64,000 nucleotides of DNA from Hirudinaria manillensis (Eukaryota; Annelida; Clitellata; Hirudinida; Hirudinidae). The translations under genes and the position numbers were made by a program. Under the pieces are notes generated by a model. It worked only from the letters and a program-made list of their open reading frames with translations, was not told the origin of the DNA and searched no databases. The stretch covers positions 1,581,142-1,645,141 of the forward strand of contig CM067532.1 of the NCBI GenBank assembly GCA_034509925.1, in the 5' to 3' direction. Positions 1 to 15,400 of the stretch are shown piece by piece (within the stretch, counting starts at the first letter, position 1; every line of letters starts with the position of its first letter).

Positions 1-227
1 AACAGCATTTGGATTGTGATAACATTTATGTCATGAGGACTACATCTGAGATTGCCAGGATTAGAGATGCATTCCTTTAAAATATTTTAGCTACTAATTA
101 TAGCTCTTACTGTGAAGTGGGTGAAAAGCTAGGTTTTGAACACCAGACCTCTGGACTTTGTAACGCAGTTTGTCGTAGTCACCATCATCGTCGTCGTCGT
201 CATCATCATCATCATCATCATCAACAG

Positions 228-2739
228 AAAGGAAACACTTCCCTGCACATTGCCTCCCTGTGTGGCCAGGAGGATGTGGTGGATCTCCTTCTGAGATCTG
301 GTGCCAACGTCAACATTCAATCACTGGTGAGCTTTTTGAGATGATGATGATGATGATGGTGACCATGGCCATTATGATTATTGCAAGAGTAGTTCTTTTT
401 AATAATAATAATTATTATTATTATAAAAACAACACCAATAATATTATTAAATTAATATAATAATAATATTATTAAATTAATATAATAATAATAATAATAT
501 TAATATTATTATTAATAATAATAATATTATTAAATTAATATAATAATAATAATAATATTAATATTATTATTAATAATATTATTATTATTATCGTTTTTTA
601 ATGACATTATTTTACATCATTATCATATTAGTGTTGTTGTTGTTATTTTTGTTGATGCTGTTTAATTGTTTTTTTTTATTTTAATTGCAGTGGAATTCGT
701 TTATTTGTTTGCTTGCTTCTGCAATAGAACTATTCTGCCTACTGCACGTTTGACTTGCGTCCAACAATAGCAACAGCACCAAATCATTCTTGCATTCTCT
801 AGTTGTACAATTACAATTACAATTATATTTACTGAGTCTTGTTTACCAGACATTGCTTGTCCTCTGGCCATTGGCCCTAAATAACTTGTAGCTTGGCTAA
901 CATGATCTCAGAAAATTATTTTTATTATTATTATTGTTATTATTATTATTATTGTTGTTGTTGTTACTGTTATTATTAATAATAATTTTATTATTACCAT
1001 TCAATAATAATAATAATAATTATTATAATAATAATAATATTTCAATAATATCCAATAATTATTGTTAATACATCATGAAATATCTTTGTGCTCACCTTAT
1101 TATTGTTTCAGATATTTTTATACTTTCACTCCAATCGATCGATTGAATGAATGAGTGTCCATTGTTTCTGAATGGTTGTTTATTAGGCTTCATTAGGTGC
1201 AATTCTCTGCACTGCTTTGTTTCTACGCATGGTCTGCGTTCAAAAGTCAGCTGAATGCCAGAGTGCTCAGCAATTTGGCATTGTCAGATGGCATTGCTTC
1301 TTATAATTATTATAACTGGCATGCTTATATTAATATTAAAAGTCATTAATAGTAATTAATGTATCGGGAAAATTCAATTGGTCAAACAACTGACTTTAGA
1401 TATTCTGATGTTTCTCAGGTCAGATATGGTATCATATCATATCTTATCTTATCATATCATATCATATCATATTAACATTGTAAACAAGTACTGAAAATCA
1501 AGTAAAGCATGCGGTGCTTCTGTAATTATTGGAGTTGACCTTGCACTGAAGCTACAAATCTATCCATAACTGAAGTTTTTCAGACTGCTATATCAGTTGC
1601 TAATGATCTAATCTACTAACTATTTTTTTAATGAGCTCGCTAATTTTATTCACTGTTTACAAATTAACCCAAAATTTAAATTAATTAATTTAATTCAATA
1701 GCATATAGATTGATTTTTAAATATTTATAATTTAGAGAACTTAAATTGCTATTCTCACAGCAGTTTGTGGGGCGCAGATAAGCATATTTTTCCTTCAATT
1801 CATATGTATTCTCCACTTTAACCTTGACATTTGTCTACAACCTCATGAATATTCATACCATACAGCAAGGCTTCTCAGCCCTGTACATGGCTTGCCAGGA
1901 GAACCATTCCTCCATCGCCCTCAAACTCCTGGAGCACGGAGCAGACCCTGCACTCCCGACAGTGGTCGGTATTTCTGACAATTGTTATTATTATTATTAT
2001 TATTATTATTTTTATGAATAATATCCAATAATTATTATTAATGCAATCGTTGATGCCACAGACATTAGAAAAATTCTCTCTTGCTGTTCTACTGTTGTTA
2101 TTTTATTTATTTTTTTACTGATGACAACGACGACATCGTTCATCGAAATGGCTGACCATGCGTTCTTGTGTGCTATTCGATGCATCTTGTCTCGTGTCTA
2201 GTTCGTTTTTTAGTTTGTTTGTTTGTGTTTATTTGTGCAATTTCTTTTTCTGTCTTTTGATCAACTCTGTGGCTTTCCATAGACTCGGGTGCCTGTGATC
2301 CTGGTGATTGCCATGACAACCATGTAATTGGAAATTCAATATTCCTATTCCAATGCCTTTATATTTTTGACCTTTTGATAAAAAAAAGAACATGTCTTAA
2401 TAAAACATACAACTTTATTATTTTTAGAGATTGCTATAATTAAATATGTAATTACATATTTTATTTATGAATAATTCATAATTTGTAATTGTGGTTACTT
2501 GACTGATTATCCTTTAAGAGCATTGTTTGAGGATGACTCGTGCTTTGTTTAAAATTTTTTAAAAGTACCTCGATGTGCACACAATAAATATTACATTACA
2601 AACAATAATTGGAAGCAGAACACATGGTGGGAGGAGTTGTTAAATAAATCAAATCATAAATCAATTGCTCTCCTCATGAATAACTAATTGGTTCTGTCAT
2701 AATAAATTATTGTTATTATTGCTATTATTATTATTATTA

Positions 2740-2770
<31 letters not shown>

Positions 2771-5700
2771 AACTAACAAACCCCTATCATAATCAATACA
2801 GGATGGATTCATGCCGATGGACGTGGCAAAGCAGTTGGGCTACGATTCGGTCGTAAAACTTTTGGAATCCCAGGGGGCAGTCCGAGCCCACAGCCCCTTG
2901 ACCAGGTCGCACGGTCACTCGAGGCACACCTCAAGCCTCGGGGCTAACTCCCTCCCGAGACTCCACGCGGCGGCCAAGAGGGACGACGTGGACTGCATCG
3001 AAAAGATCTTGACAGAGGGCCTGCCCATAGACGGACAGACCAGGGTCGGTTGTTTTAAATGATAATTTATGGTAATTTATGCAAATCGACCCGATCTTTG
3101 GGGATAACTTTTTTAATGCAAATTTTTTAAAATTATTAATGGTGATTGTTTAATTCAATGTTTGCAGATTTGAATGATAAATATTTCATCAAATGGGGAG
3201 GGAATTTAATTTACATGATTTACATAATTTATTTTACAATGATGATGTCATCACGTAAGCATCCTTAAAACAAAAAAGCACAACTTTAACATCAGAGCAT
3301 GTTGTTGCCTGTAGTAACTCTCTTCAAAAAGACTCGCTTTCATGCTTTTATTTCAATGGCAATTTGTCTACGTTGCCAATTGAACAACAAAAGCCCTTAA
3401 TCCTATTATATGGATTTTATACCAAAACTCAATTATAATATGATATCATAATATCATAATATAATAATATAGTATAATATCATACTATAATATAATAATA
3501 CAGTATAATATAATAATAATAAGAATAATGTTCTTAAACTTAAACTCTTCCAGAGCGGCTTCACGGCTCTCCACATTTCGTGCCACTACGGCAAAACAAG
3601 GGCTGCCCGCTTCCTCATCGAGAAGGGAGCAGACGTCAACTTTTCCAAGGCCAGGGTGGGTCAGGTTTTGATCCGGTCGTGCTTCGCCTTTGTTTTGTAA
3701 TAGTATAGTTTTGTTTTAAATTAAAAATTTAAAAATTAAGTTTGTTTTTATTCAAAAATCATAACCAATCACATTATATTACTTTGTTTTATATTATATT
3801 ATATTATATTTATCTATATTTTAAGTCATTATTTTATTCAGCTATTTTGATGTTTAAGTTTCCAATGCTATGCCTTAGTAATGCTTTTCGTAGAAAATGA
3901 CAGGATACGATTGGAACATTTAATTTCTACCTCTATGGAATTTTAAAAAAATAATTGAGAAAAAAATTTATAAATAAATAAAGTGAAAAAATTCTGTTTT
4001 TCTTTCTTCTTAAATTATAAACCTCGGCTTTTCTCTCTCTCTCTCTCTCAGAACTCAATTACCCCGTTGCACGTGGCTGCCAAGTGGGGCTTCAGGGACC
4101 TGATAATCCTCCTGTTGGAGCAGAAGGCAGAAATTGAAAGCAGAACCAAGGTCGGTGAAAAGGGTTGAATAATTTCAACATCAGTTGCCTCTCTCCACTC
4201 GTGATTTTCAGGGCTAATTATAATAAACTTTCTTTTTTTTCCTTTAATAATAAATAATCTTTAAATGCTTGCTCATCCTTGTTGCCTCATTCCCTCATTC
4301 TGGCAGTTATTATCTCTTCAAGTAGCACGATCTGTCCAATGAAGCTTTTTGAAATTACTTCTTTGTTTTTCTTTATTTTTGTCATTAATTGTCATTAATT
4401 ATCATTAATTGTCATGTTCGTCTTTTAAGCCAAATCGTGCCGGAAGGGTGTTGCACGCCAATTAAGCTTATCTTATCCTTATATAATCAATCACACTTGT
4501 TGACGTTCCTGTCATTTGTTGTTAATGGATGATGATAAAACAACAGCATAATTTAAATTTTACTTGTTCCGTGGCATCATGCATCCCGATTTGATTCGTT
4601 CGTTTACGTTCCGTCCGTTCTCGACCTCTCAGGATGGCTTGACCCCACTGCACTGCGCAGCCAGGTTCGGAAAGGCGGTCGTCATAGAAACGCTGTTGGA
4701 CAGGGGCGCACCGATCGACCCCCAGTCGCAGAACGGCCTCACGCCTCTGCACATGTCCGTCCAGGGAGACTTCGAGGACTGCGTTCGACTCCTGCTCGGC
4801 AGAGGGGCGTACATCGAGGCCCCCACGGTGGATCACCTCACCCCCCTGCACGTGGCGGCCCACTGCGGACACGTTCGATGCGCCGAAGTGTTGCTCAGCA
4901 ACAACTGTGATGCCAAGGCTGAGGCTCTGGTCTGTTGATGAGTTTCTTGTTGTCTGTTGTTGTCGTCTGTGTCTTATGTTTTCATGTTGTTGCTGAGAGA
5001 TTGTTGGTTTCTTGATCTTAAAAGATTATTTGTTATTAAATTATATCATTATGTAATATTTATTATTATTATTATTATTATTACTACTATTTATTTCTTA
5101 GAATGGATTCACTCCCTTGCACATTGCCTGCAAGAAGAATAGGATCGCAGTCGTGGAGCTGCTACTCGGTTACTATGGAAACAACGTCAACATCAAGACG
5201 AAGGTGAGCACGGTCCGAGCGACCAATCCGGGCAGTTCGGTCCGAGCGAAAGAAAGTTTCGTTTAACTTTCATTAAAGTCATGCTAAAGAAGCACCTGTC
5301 ATGGCGATGATGAGAACAGGTGCTGATGGCATGGCAATAAATATGATGATGATTATGATGACGATGATGATGATGATGATGGTGGTGATGGTGGTGGTGA
5401 TGATGACGACGACGACGATGATAAATGATAACGTTTCAGATGGATGAGTGCGGCAAACGAGCATTAAAAATAATGGCATCTACGTTATCAGTTACGACAA
5501 ACATTAGATTTGATTGCTGATTCATTTGCACGAACGCTTGAGCCATGTCGGAGCAGTCCCGACGAGTGCAATTACTTGGCTGTTGTAATTAGTATTTATA
5601 TCGTTGTAATTAGTATTTATATCATTGTAATTAGTATTCGTATAGTTGTAATTAGTATTCATATAGTTGTAATTAGTATTTATATCGTTGTAATTAGTAT

Positions 5701-5989
5701 TAGTATCGTTGTAATTAGTATTATATCGTTGACATCGATTATGGCTGCCATTGAAGAGAGAAGCAAAAAAGATTCCATGTTGCCATGTTAGATGATTCAG
5801 AATAAAGTTATCAAAATAAAATCCAAAATAAAAAATGATAATTCATGACAATGCATGATCTGGTATTTTGAAGGTTTTTTTTCCTCTCATTCTCATACTT
5901 TCATGCATTCGATTGAAAAAGCACATTGTCCAAAAAATTATAAATTGTTTAAAAACAAACTGAAAATAATAACAGTGGCAATAATAATG

Positions 5990-6028
<39 letters not shown>

Positions 6029-9000
6029 GTAAAAATAGAATGAAAACTACCAAGCATTGATTATGCTCCTAATTATTCTCTCTTTATTCATTTTCATTTC
6101 CTTTTCCATCCATCCATCCAAAGTTAAAACGAATCTCTCACAGGCAGGACTCAGTCCTTTGCACATCGCCGCCTTCATGGGCCACGTTGACCTCCTTGAA
6201 CTCTTGACCTCCAAGGGGGCGGAGATAAACAGCGGCACAATCCAGCAGGAGACGCCCCTCCACCTGGCCATCAGGGCAGACCAGTTCGACTGCGTCCACT
6301 ACCTGGTCGACCACGGAGCAGACGTTGGAGCGCTCACCAAGGCAAGGGTCATTTTTGGGGAATTCCGATGAAGTCGGTTTCAGTTTCGGTTTAATGGCAG
6401 TTTATCGGTAGATATCGGTAGTATCCATAGGTGGTATCATTGCATTAACATTTTTATAATTATATTATTATAATATTATTACAATTATGTCAGGTTAGGG
6501 AAAATCCCGGCTTTCGGTTTTGGTTTAATAGCAACTTATCAGTAGCTCGGTGGTATCCATGGTCACGTAGTATCATTGCATTAGCATTTCTATAATTACA
6601 TTGTTCAAGTGCATATCATTGCAATGACATTTTTATAATTAAATTATTCACGTGCTTGTTAATCATGAGCAGAGATATTTTTTGTACCGTGTTTTTTGAG
6701 GCGTCAGATGCTCTCAAATTCGGATGCTCGTGTCTTGAAGTCATACGGGGCCGCTTCTGAATTCAGAAGGATTCGTGGAAAATCTGTTTTATTTAAACTG
6801 GATTAGATTTTACAGGAATTTAATAATGAGAAGTTCTTTTTTTGCCTTCTATATATAGAACGGCTATACGCCTCTCCATCTGGCCGCTCAGCTCGGAAAC
6901 CAGAGGGTCGCGAGTTTCCTCATGAAGCGAGGGGCGAGCCCCGACTGCAGGACGCAGAACGACCTCACGCCGCTTCACCTTTCGGCCAAGGAGGGCTACG
7001 CCACCATTGTCGACGAACTGCTCACCAACGGAGCTGACAAAGAACTCGTTTCAAAGGTCACTTTACTGACCAGATTTTATAAGCAACTGCTCATCATAAA
7101 TGGAAATGGAGTTTACAATTTTTAACATTATATAATATTATGCATGAAGGTTTTAAAGTGATATGTTCATGTCATCTTATTATATAATAACATATGAGAG
7201 TTTTGAAATATTGCTTAATATTTAATATAAAAGGCCTTACAAAATTATAAAATAATAGTTGTTATGCTGTCATGTGTCTATTTTTCTCATTAAGCTTAAA
7301 GACATGATAAAGAATCGATTCGTTTTCATTCCATCCATCAATCATCTACCACCCTTTGTCGACAGAGAGGCCTGACCCCGCTGCACTTTGCCAGCAAGTG
7401 TGGTAACTACGAGGTGGTCCACCTGCTCCTGAAACACCAAGCAGAAGTGGCAGTCTCGGACAAGAACGGCCACACGCCCCTCCACTACGCCGTCCAGGGA
7501 GGGCATCACAACGTCGCAAGGGTTCTCCTGGAACATGGATCTGATCCGCATTCCATTGCAAAGGTTTTATTTTGGAAATTTTTTAAGTGAGTGCGGTTTG
7601 AAGAAGAAGAAGATGATGATGATGATGATAGCGAAGGTGACAGTGATGGAGGTCAGTGATGATGACGACAGCAATGATGGTGTCTCTGGAGAGGACATTG
7701 ATGATGCCAACTAAGGCGATCATGATGATTATGATGAAGAAATAAATCTTCAAAGTAACAAGATACCATCTGAGCTCAACTTGATATTGGCTCTGAAAAC
7801 TATTTAAAAACAAGCTTTGAAATCACATAATTATAATAATAATATTAATAATAATCCAAGGAATAACTTAATTATAAAAATTATAATTAACTAAACGATC
7901 GCACAAAATGACACAATGATTTCTGCATCCAGAATGGATTCACTCCTCTCCACGTGGCTGCCCTGTACAACAAGTACCACTCTGCCAAGCTGATGCTGGA
8001 AAAGTACGAAGCCAATCCGCTGGCCAAATCTCTGGTTATTATTATTATTATTATTGATAATAAATTTAAAAGTGAAATTAGCTAAAAAAGCTAAATGTAT
8101 TTGCCAATGTGTCGTCTGCTTTTGCAGGATATTTTTTGACGCTTTGTAGATTTCATAGTCTTTAGCCGTTATTTGTGGAGTCATATATTTTAATAATGTT
8201 GAAAGTTTAGGAAACATGACTTTCAATTACCTAATATAAATACCAAACTCTTTCTCAAAACTTAACTCGCCGACAGAATCTGATGCGTATTCTCACGTCA
8301 GAACACTGAAATCAATTAAATTAATAAAATTGCATCAACTTCTTTAGAATGGATACACACCCGTGCATATTGCCAGCAAAGAGGGATACCACGACCTGTT
8401 GGCCCTCCTACTACTGTGGATCATGCCTGGTAATGGAGATACGTTGGCCGACGTTCGGACCAATGAGGGCATCCATCCCCTGCACCTGGCTGCCCAGGAG
8501 AACCACACCCCCGTACTGAACCTGCTCCTCAAGAACTCTGCGACCCCGGATCCGACAGATAAGGTGTCGAACGGATGGAAATTCATTATGTTAACTTTTC
8601 CCACTTTATACGTCATACCTTTCTGGCAGGCACCGGGCATTAAAATTTTCTAAAGTCTATTTTTATTTATTTAATTTAATTTTATTAAATTTTATTTTAT
8701 TGCAGGACTTAATCACCCCTCTCCACCTTTCCAGTTACTATGGAAACCTCGATGCTGTGAGGACCCTCTTGGAGCATGGAGCTGATCCCAACAAGGCTGA
8801 TAAGGTGAAAATTTGTTCATGCTAATTTGGTCATAAGTAATTATTATTATTACTATTATAATTATTATTTATATTCGTTAATTGCCTTGATTTGTTATTT
8901 ATTGGCTGCTTAATGTATAATGTTATAACCTGCTCTCACATAGAATGGTTTCACCCCATTACACCTGGCTGCACAGGAAGGAAATTCTGTGGTTGTTACC

Positions 9001-9476
9001 TGCTTATTGGACAACAAGGCTGATCCAAACCTTGTAAACCAGGTGAGCCACGTCTTGTGTTGACAGTTGATGACAATAATGATGATGATACTGATATTGA
9101 TAGTGCTGATGAAGGTATTGATAGATGATTTAATTAGCTGAAACTAATAAATAATATAAATAAAAAATTAATGTTTAATACTTGTTATTACCTGTAATCT
9201 CTTGTATTACCATTATCATCACCTCCATCCACAACAATAGGTAATAGTTAATGGCCTACATAATTTAAAAATTGATCCCCTATTATCCACCATTAAATTT
9301 GTTGCAGACCAATCACACGCCATTCCATCTCGCACACGCGCACGGATTCAGGAACGTCGTCAAGCTGCTCGAGCCAGTGACTCGCGTCGAGAAAGTGCCG
9401 ACGGCAGATGTCGCGAGACTCGTTCCCAAGCAGATCTTCGGGGAGGAAGTCGTTGCCGACTCGGAAGATGAAATCG
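228..9476 (+). CDS. ANK: Ankyrin membrane-binding domain, ANK repeats 3-24 (15 exons)
   Basis: Twenty-two ANK repeats with the GxTPLHxAA consensus are visible. Most sit in phase-0 exons of 99 or 102 bp (one repeat) or 198-297 bp (two or three repeats). Alignment from memory with vertebrate ankyrins makes the first exon ([14 protein letters not shown]) repeat 3 and the last ([13 protein letters not shown]) repeat 24. The exon at 2802-3044 carries repeats 5 and 6 separated by a Ser/His-rich insert. Repeat 20, in exon 8348-8563, has about six extra residues before repeat 21. Introns hold AT-rich microsatellites and no second gene. Repeats 1-2 and the start codon lie left of the window. Confidence 0.93.
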
Positions 9477-12400
9477 GTTGGCATGGATTTCGGCGAATGT
9501 TTACGACGACGACAATGGTCAACGACAGGACTGAGTTTCATTGGCTGGCAAGACGATGCGTTCTTGTGGCTTTGTTTTTATTTGCAAGTTTTTTGTTAAT
9601 TTTGTGACTGTATGGCTTGTTTAACTCAGATGGGTTTAGTATTGATTATTATTCTATTCATGGTTAATTAATTATTGTTTTAAATTTATCAGAGAGTGAG
9701 AAAGTCAAGACCAGCGATTTTGCGAGCCTCCCAGAAGATGCGCAGAACTTTTCCTATGTTGCAGGACAAGAGGTGAGACACACAAATATGAAATTCATTT
9801 TTTAAACATAATCTTCACTTTTTTATTCATTTAAATTCTTCATGAGCCATTTTGAAATGTAATTAAGTTCGTTCGATTGCTAATTATTGAGCCATCTGTC
9901 ATTAATCCAACGACTGAGTTAACCGAACCCACGACAGGCTGGCAGGGACAGTGTCTTTGGAGGAAGGACAGGCTTTGGGGACAGGAGCATGAGTAGAGAG
10001 TTGAGATACCTCAACGATGAAGCAGAGTTCTCTGTTGCCTCTCTCCTCATGTCTCAGGCAAGATGATGTTGCTGTTGTCATTGTTGTTGATGTTGTGTTG
10101 TTGACTGTTGTTGTCTAACAGTCATTAATATTTAAACAATAATATCTACTAATATCTATGTTAATTAATTACTTAATTAATTTCCTTGTCAATATTCAAT
10201 ATGCCATTACAAATTACAATTTTATTTTGTATTCTTATTTTTTTTTTATGAGATACATGGATGCAAGTATTACAAAATTATCAAGAATATTAGATCTCCA
10301 TTACCATTTTCACCTTTCACTATCACAAAATAATGTTATCATTGAATAATATTTAATAATAATAACAAATAATACATAATAATAACATCTAATATTGATA
10401 ATAAATAATGATAGTAATAATAATAATAATAAATATGTTTACAACCATTAACAGAAGGAGAGCGAAGAAGGTAGAACCATGGAGAGGAGCCAGGACTCTG
10501 GCAGCCTTGGATTCCGCTACCAACACCTCCACCCCATGAGATACCTCGATTCCAGAACCTCCTCCATCAACACCAGCCACAGTGCCCTGCTCTCCGAAGC
10601 AAGTGGTAGCAACTACAATCTGGATCTTGCTGACAGTCCCATCCAATCAGGGTACGTTTATAAGTCATTCTGTCCATCCAATAGTAATGGTACAAATAAT
10701 AATAATAATAATAATATCATTACAATATTAGTTATGTATTTTATATAATAACCAGATAGAATATGTAATCAATATCGTATCATATCATAGTATAAGATAA
10801 TATAATAATGATAATGGGTCCTTGATTCCAGCTTCCTGGTTAGTTTCGTGGTGGATGCCAGAGGCAAAGCAATGTGCGGCATGAGGCACACCGGGGTCAG
10901 GATAATCGTCTCGCCTGGCAAGACCTCTGGACCGATCAGGGTGACCTGCAAACTCGTCAACCCTTCCAAGATGTCAAGCCCGCCGCCCCTAGTGGAGGGC
11001 GAAGGACTCGCTTCGAGGGTCCTCAAGATGGGTCCTGCTGGAGCAACGTTCGAGGGGTAGAGAAACCTTTTCTTTCTGCATTCGGTCGTTCGGTTTGGAA
11101 AATCTTGAAAGTATTTCTGTCTTGATACTTTTTTTTTCTTTAACTTCTATCTTGGGTCCCATATCAAATTTAATTTCATGTTGTTGTCTGACATGGTAAT
11201 GAAGCATCTACGTGCAAAAAAGCCCGTACGGTTTTAACTTATAATATCTGCATCAGAGCTCATTCGGATGTTCAACTTAATTTCATTTTAAGAACTTATA
11301 TTTGTTTCCATCCTCATTTGTTTGAGTTGTTGTCAACAACAGTAATTGAGATGGCAGTGTTTCCATTCAGGCCGGTGGTGATCGAGGTCCCGCACTTTGC
11401 CTCGCTGCAAGATCGGCAGAGGGAGGTGATCATCCTGAGGAGCGAAGACGGGGAGGTGTGGAAGGAACACATCAACAAGTTTCCTCTCTCGGAAGTCCAA
11501 AACATCATCAAGAACAGTTTCGGAGAAGGTCGGTCCACTTTTACAGTCAGCAAACGATTACTGTGTAACACAGATGAGAGCAAGGCAACAAACGTAACAA
11601 TAGTAATAGTATTGATCACGACTACACTAGCAATAATAATTATAGGTTCGCTTGGCATATAATCAAACATTTAATGATCTCGGGTGAAGCTTTGACGTAT
11701 AAAAATATTCTGAGTAGAAATATTCTGTGCTTGTTGTTGTTTGAATGAGAATCAGTCTTTCCCACGTGCACTGCATTCATCTATCAACATTCACTATTTT
11801 TTTATTATCTTTTTTTGTGTTTTGGTCTCGAAAGATTCTCTTAAGTTCTAGTATGCAGCCTTTTGGCAATATTTATGCTCTAAATCTATGATTCTTACTC
11901 AAAACTATATATATATATGTTTAATTATTGTCTTCTTAATCCATTGGAATTACAAATTTTACTGGTATTGGTACTGGCACTAAAGAAGGCTATTATGCAG
12001 TATTGTATCTCTTGTTCTGAAATCAGTGATTAAATTTATGACAGTATTTATTTTATTATTATTATTATTATTATTATTAATGCATACAATGACATACATT
12101 CATAAAACATTCATGCAGAGCTCAGCAGTGCAGAAGAGCTGTACCAGCAGAGAGTGGCCAGGATCATCACCTGCGACTTTCCAAAGTACTTTGCGCTCGT
12201 CTCCACACCTGCCCACGACAGGAGGGTGATCGGACCGAGCGGGGGCGAGATGACCTCCTCCATCGACCCCAGGGTGGTCGTCGGGATCCCCAAGAATGCT
12301 TTCAACAAGAAGATCCACATCAGGCTCATGGTTAACGTTCATAATTTGCATCAGCATTTTGATTTTAAAATCGAGCAGCAATGGTCGTTTGAGCTCAATT

Positions 12401-15400
12401 AATTTGTCCTTGGAAATTAGTCTTTCAAAATTCATGAACATTACTTTACCTATTTAAGTTAAGGTTAGGGTTAGGTTTACCTATTTAAAGTTGATAGAAT
12501 GCAAATTTGCACCGTTAAAGTCATCCATTATTAAAAGTAATTATTAATTAAGTAACGATTATCTTTTATTGCTAATGACCATCGATGATTCGTTTACTTT
12601 ATTGGAACTTTATTCAATCAAAAGATTTATTGAATAATAGGTAATGATAATTTATTATTAAAGATTTTTATTATCGTTATTGTTGTTGTTGTTTTTACTT
12701 TAACGACGATGGTTCTCATTCGCTGCCTGCAGGTTCAGAAAATCCCCGACAACCTAAAACAGAAAATGGAAGAGAACAGTGTTTACATGAGTCCCGTGGT
12801 GACCGTGGAGCCGAGAAGACGAAAATTCCATCAGCCTGTGACCATCAAGATTCCAGTTCCGCAGACTGGAAGCAACAAGTCCGGAAAGATGTGCCTTCTC
12901 TGCAGCTTGTCTGGTACCTTTCAAGCTTGTTTATTAATTTTTTTTTTCTTCACTTTGCTGTTATCACATTATTAATACTATTTTATTATTTGTTATGTAT
13001 TATTTTATTATTTATATTGTTTATTAATTTATTTATTTATTTAATTTGGTGCTAGAGAAACCATGGTTTTGCTAAATTAAAAATTATGAGAACAGTTAAG
13101 ATTCATTATTATGCCAAATGAATTAACCTTTTGTTTAAAAAAAATACATGAGGTGTTTCCAATCCTCTTGTTTCAGAGGGTCAAGATGTCTCTGTTTGGG
13201 AGGACATTACCAGCAAGAGCTCGCTGAAAGGGGAGAATGAATGCATCTATTTTCACACATCTGTGTCTGGGAGGTCCGATCATTTTTTTTTTCATTCAGT
13301 GTTTATCAGGAGCCATTTGTCGTTAGAAACATTGATTTTGGATATCGTTTGATCCTTTTAGTTAGCAATTTATAATGTTTAGAAAAATTATTATTGCAGG
13401 ACTTTTCTTAACAATGATGCAACTAGTGGTGTATTAGTAAAGAAATTAAATGAACTTCATATTCACTCTCTGAGGCTCTACTACAGACAAATTAATTTAT
13501 CGAGTCATTGACTTCTTGCAGATTTTGGCTCGTGAACACTACGGATCCGGCCATAACGCCGGCTTACTGCGGAAAGGCCTACGAAGACATGTGCAAAGTG
13601 CCTTACTTTTCCAAGTTTGTCCTCTTTGCCAGGAGGTCGGGATCCAACAAGGGAGTGCTAAGACTCGTCTGCTCTGCAGAGGGAAAAATCCAGAAGACGT
13701 TGGAGGGCAGGGAGCAGTACAAGGAGCTGGGTCAGACTGATGAAGCTGAGGTCAATTACAAATCAATAATTGCTAGATTATCTACCATCTGAATTACTGA
13801 ATTTACTGAAGATGCTATTTAATTTAATCATCAATATAAATTTTTTTAGATATTTATATGGCAGAAATTAACACGTCTATAATTATGAATAAGGTATCCA
13901 TATAACAGCCATTTGAAGCATGATTCGTCCCAGCTACATCCAATTTTCATGATGATCAGCATGATACAATATCTTTATGTTGTTCAACAGGTCATTTGTG
14001 GCAACAAGTATTCAGTGAGCTTCAAAGGAAATCTTGAACCATACCAGAAGCTAGAAAAGGGACCGCTGGACTTTACCTTTGAGCCCTTCAAAGAGAGCCG
14101 TCTCTCGACCGGAGTCTTCATAAAAAATCTCAACTCCCAGCCATCCTCTGAGATCGACATTTTCCAGGAGGCGACCAGCTTCAACGAGTCGAGGAAAGTT
14201 TCTTCTCTTGACTTCGTCCTACCCGAGCCCGAAGAGGATGCCATGCAAACAGAGGACCAGGCCGACGCCTCATCCCCCGATCGTGCCATTCGTTCGGGTT
14301 TGTCGGTTGCTTTGTAATTTTGTTTAACCCTCAAGTTACTCGTTGTTAATTGATGATTTGTGCTTCTCGTGTTCACGTTAAGTACATTTTTTATATTTGT
14401 CTGATCTTGTTTTTCATTTAATTTCATTAATAATTATTCAGTATAATCTTTTCCATTTATTACAGACAAACATCCTGGCATACATTATGACTTGACTCAG
14501 CTTGGATGCCTACTGGGTAGAGATTGGGTGAAGCTGGCAGATGCCTTTGGAATAAGTGATTCTGAGGTCAATAACATTAAGCAAAGAAATGAACTGCCCG
14601 AGCAGGAGGCCCAAGACTTCTTGAAGAAGCTTCTGACCGAGGTCAAAGATCCCGAAACGATCGCCAAAGGTCTCGATCACATCCGCAGACCAGATGCTAC
14701 GAAACTCTGGCTCAGAATGAATGAAGGTAAATGAGAAAATTTGTTTATTAAAAGAAATTATTGTTATAAATATTTGTAAGCATAGTAGTTTACGAATATT
14801 CTGCCTTTTAGCTTGTATGCTTATTTACGTTAAGCAGTAAAGAAAACTATATTTTAATTTATCAAATGATTTAAAACCATACTTTTTTTTTAAGAGCAAG
14901 AATTGAGAGCCTACATTAGGAAGTATTTGCCTGGAGAAACATATGATAATTACACATGGACAAAAGAAACAGAAAACATTTATAGCGGTTGTAAGGAACA
15001 GATGCACGGTGATGTCATCATTAAACACGTTGTCAAAGTACCATTAAATCTAGTAGATAAAGATTTGGAAACCATTACAAAGGAAGTGCTATTTAGGCAG
15101 CACAACAAGGATGGAACACAATCGTTGAAATGCATCAAGAAAACCACGTTTATGGCAGCAGGTTTGCCAGCTTACGAAGAAACCAGGCAAGAAATGTTGG
15201 CCAGAGAGTTCCAACTAGCTAATCTGCCCTCGCACTGCTTCGATGAAAGAGTTGGTGAAAGAAAGGAAATGAAGCCAAATGGGAACTTGATGCTAATAAG
15301 AATATTCAAGAAGTCCCCAGGAGCAAAGAAAGACGAAGCCGACATCATAGAAGAAGTCGTAGAGGCCTCTGCAGAGGCAAACAATGAAGACATCGAGGAC

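Noticed and set aside
117-344. Reading frame extending left of 228 through His codons
   Set aside because: The His run is a (CAT)n microsatellite in the intron; the acceptor tcatcaacag at 227 starts the true exon.
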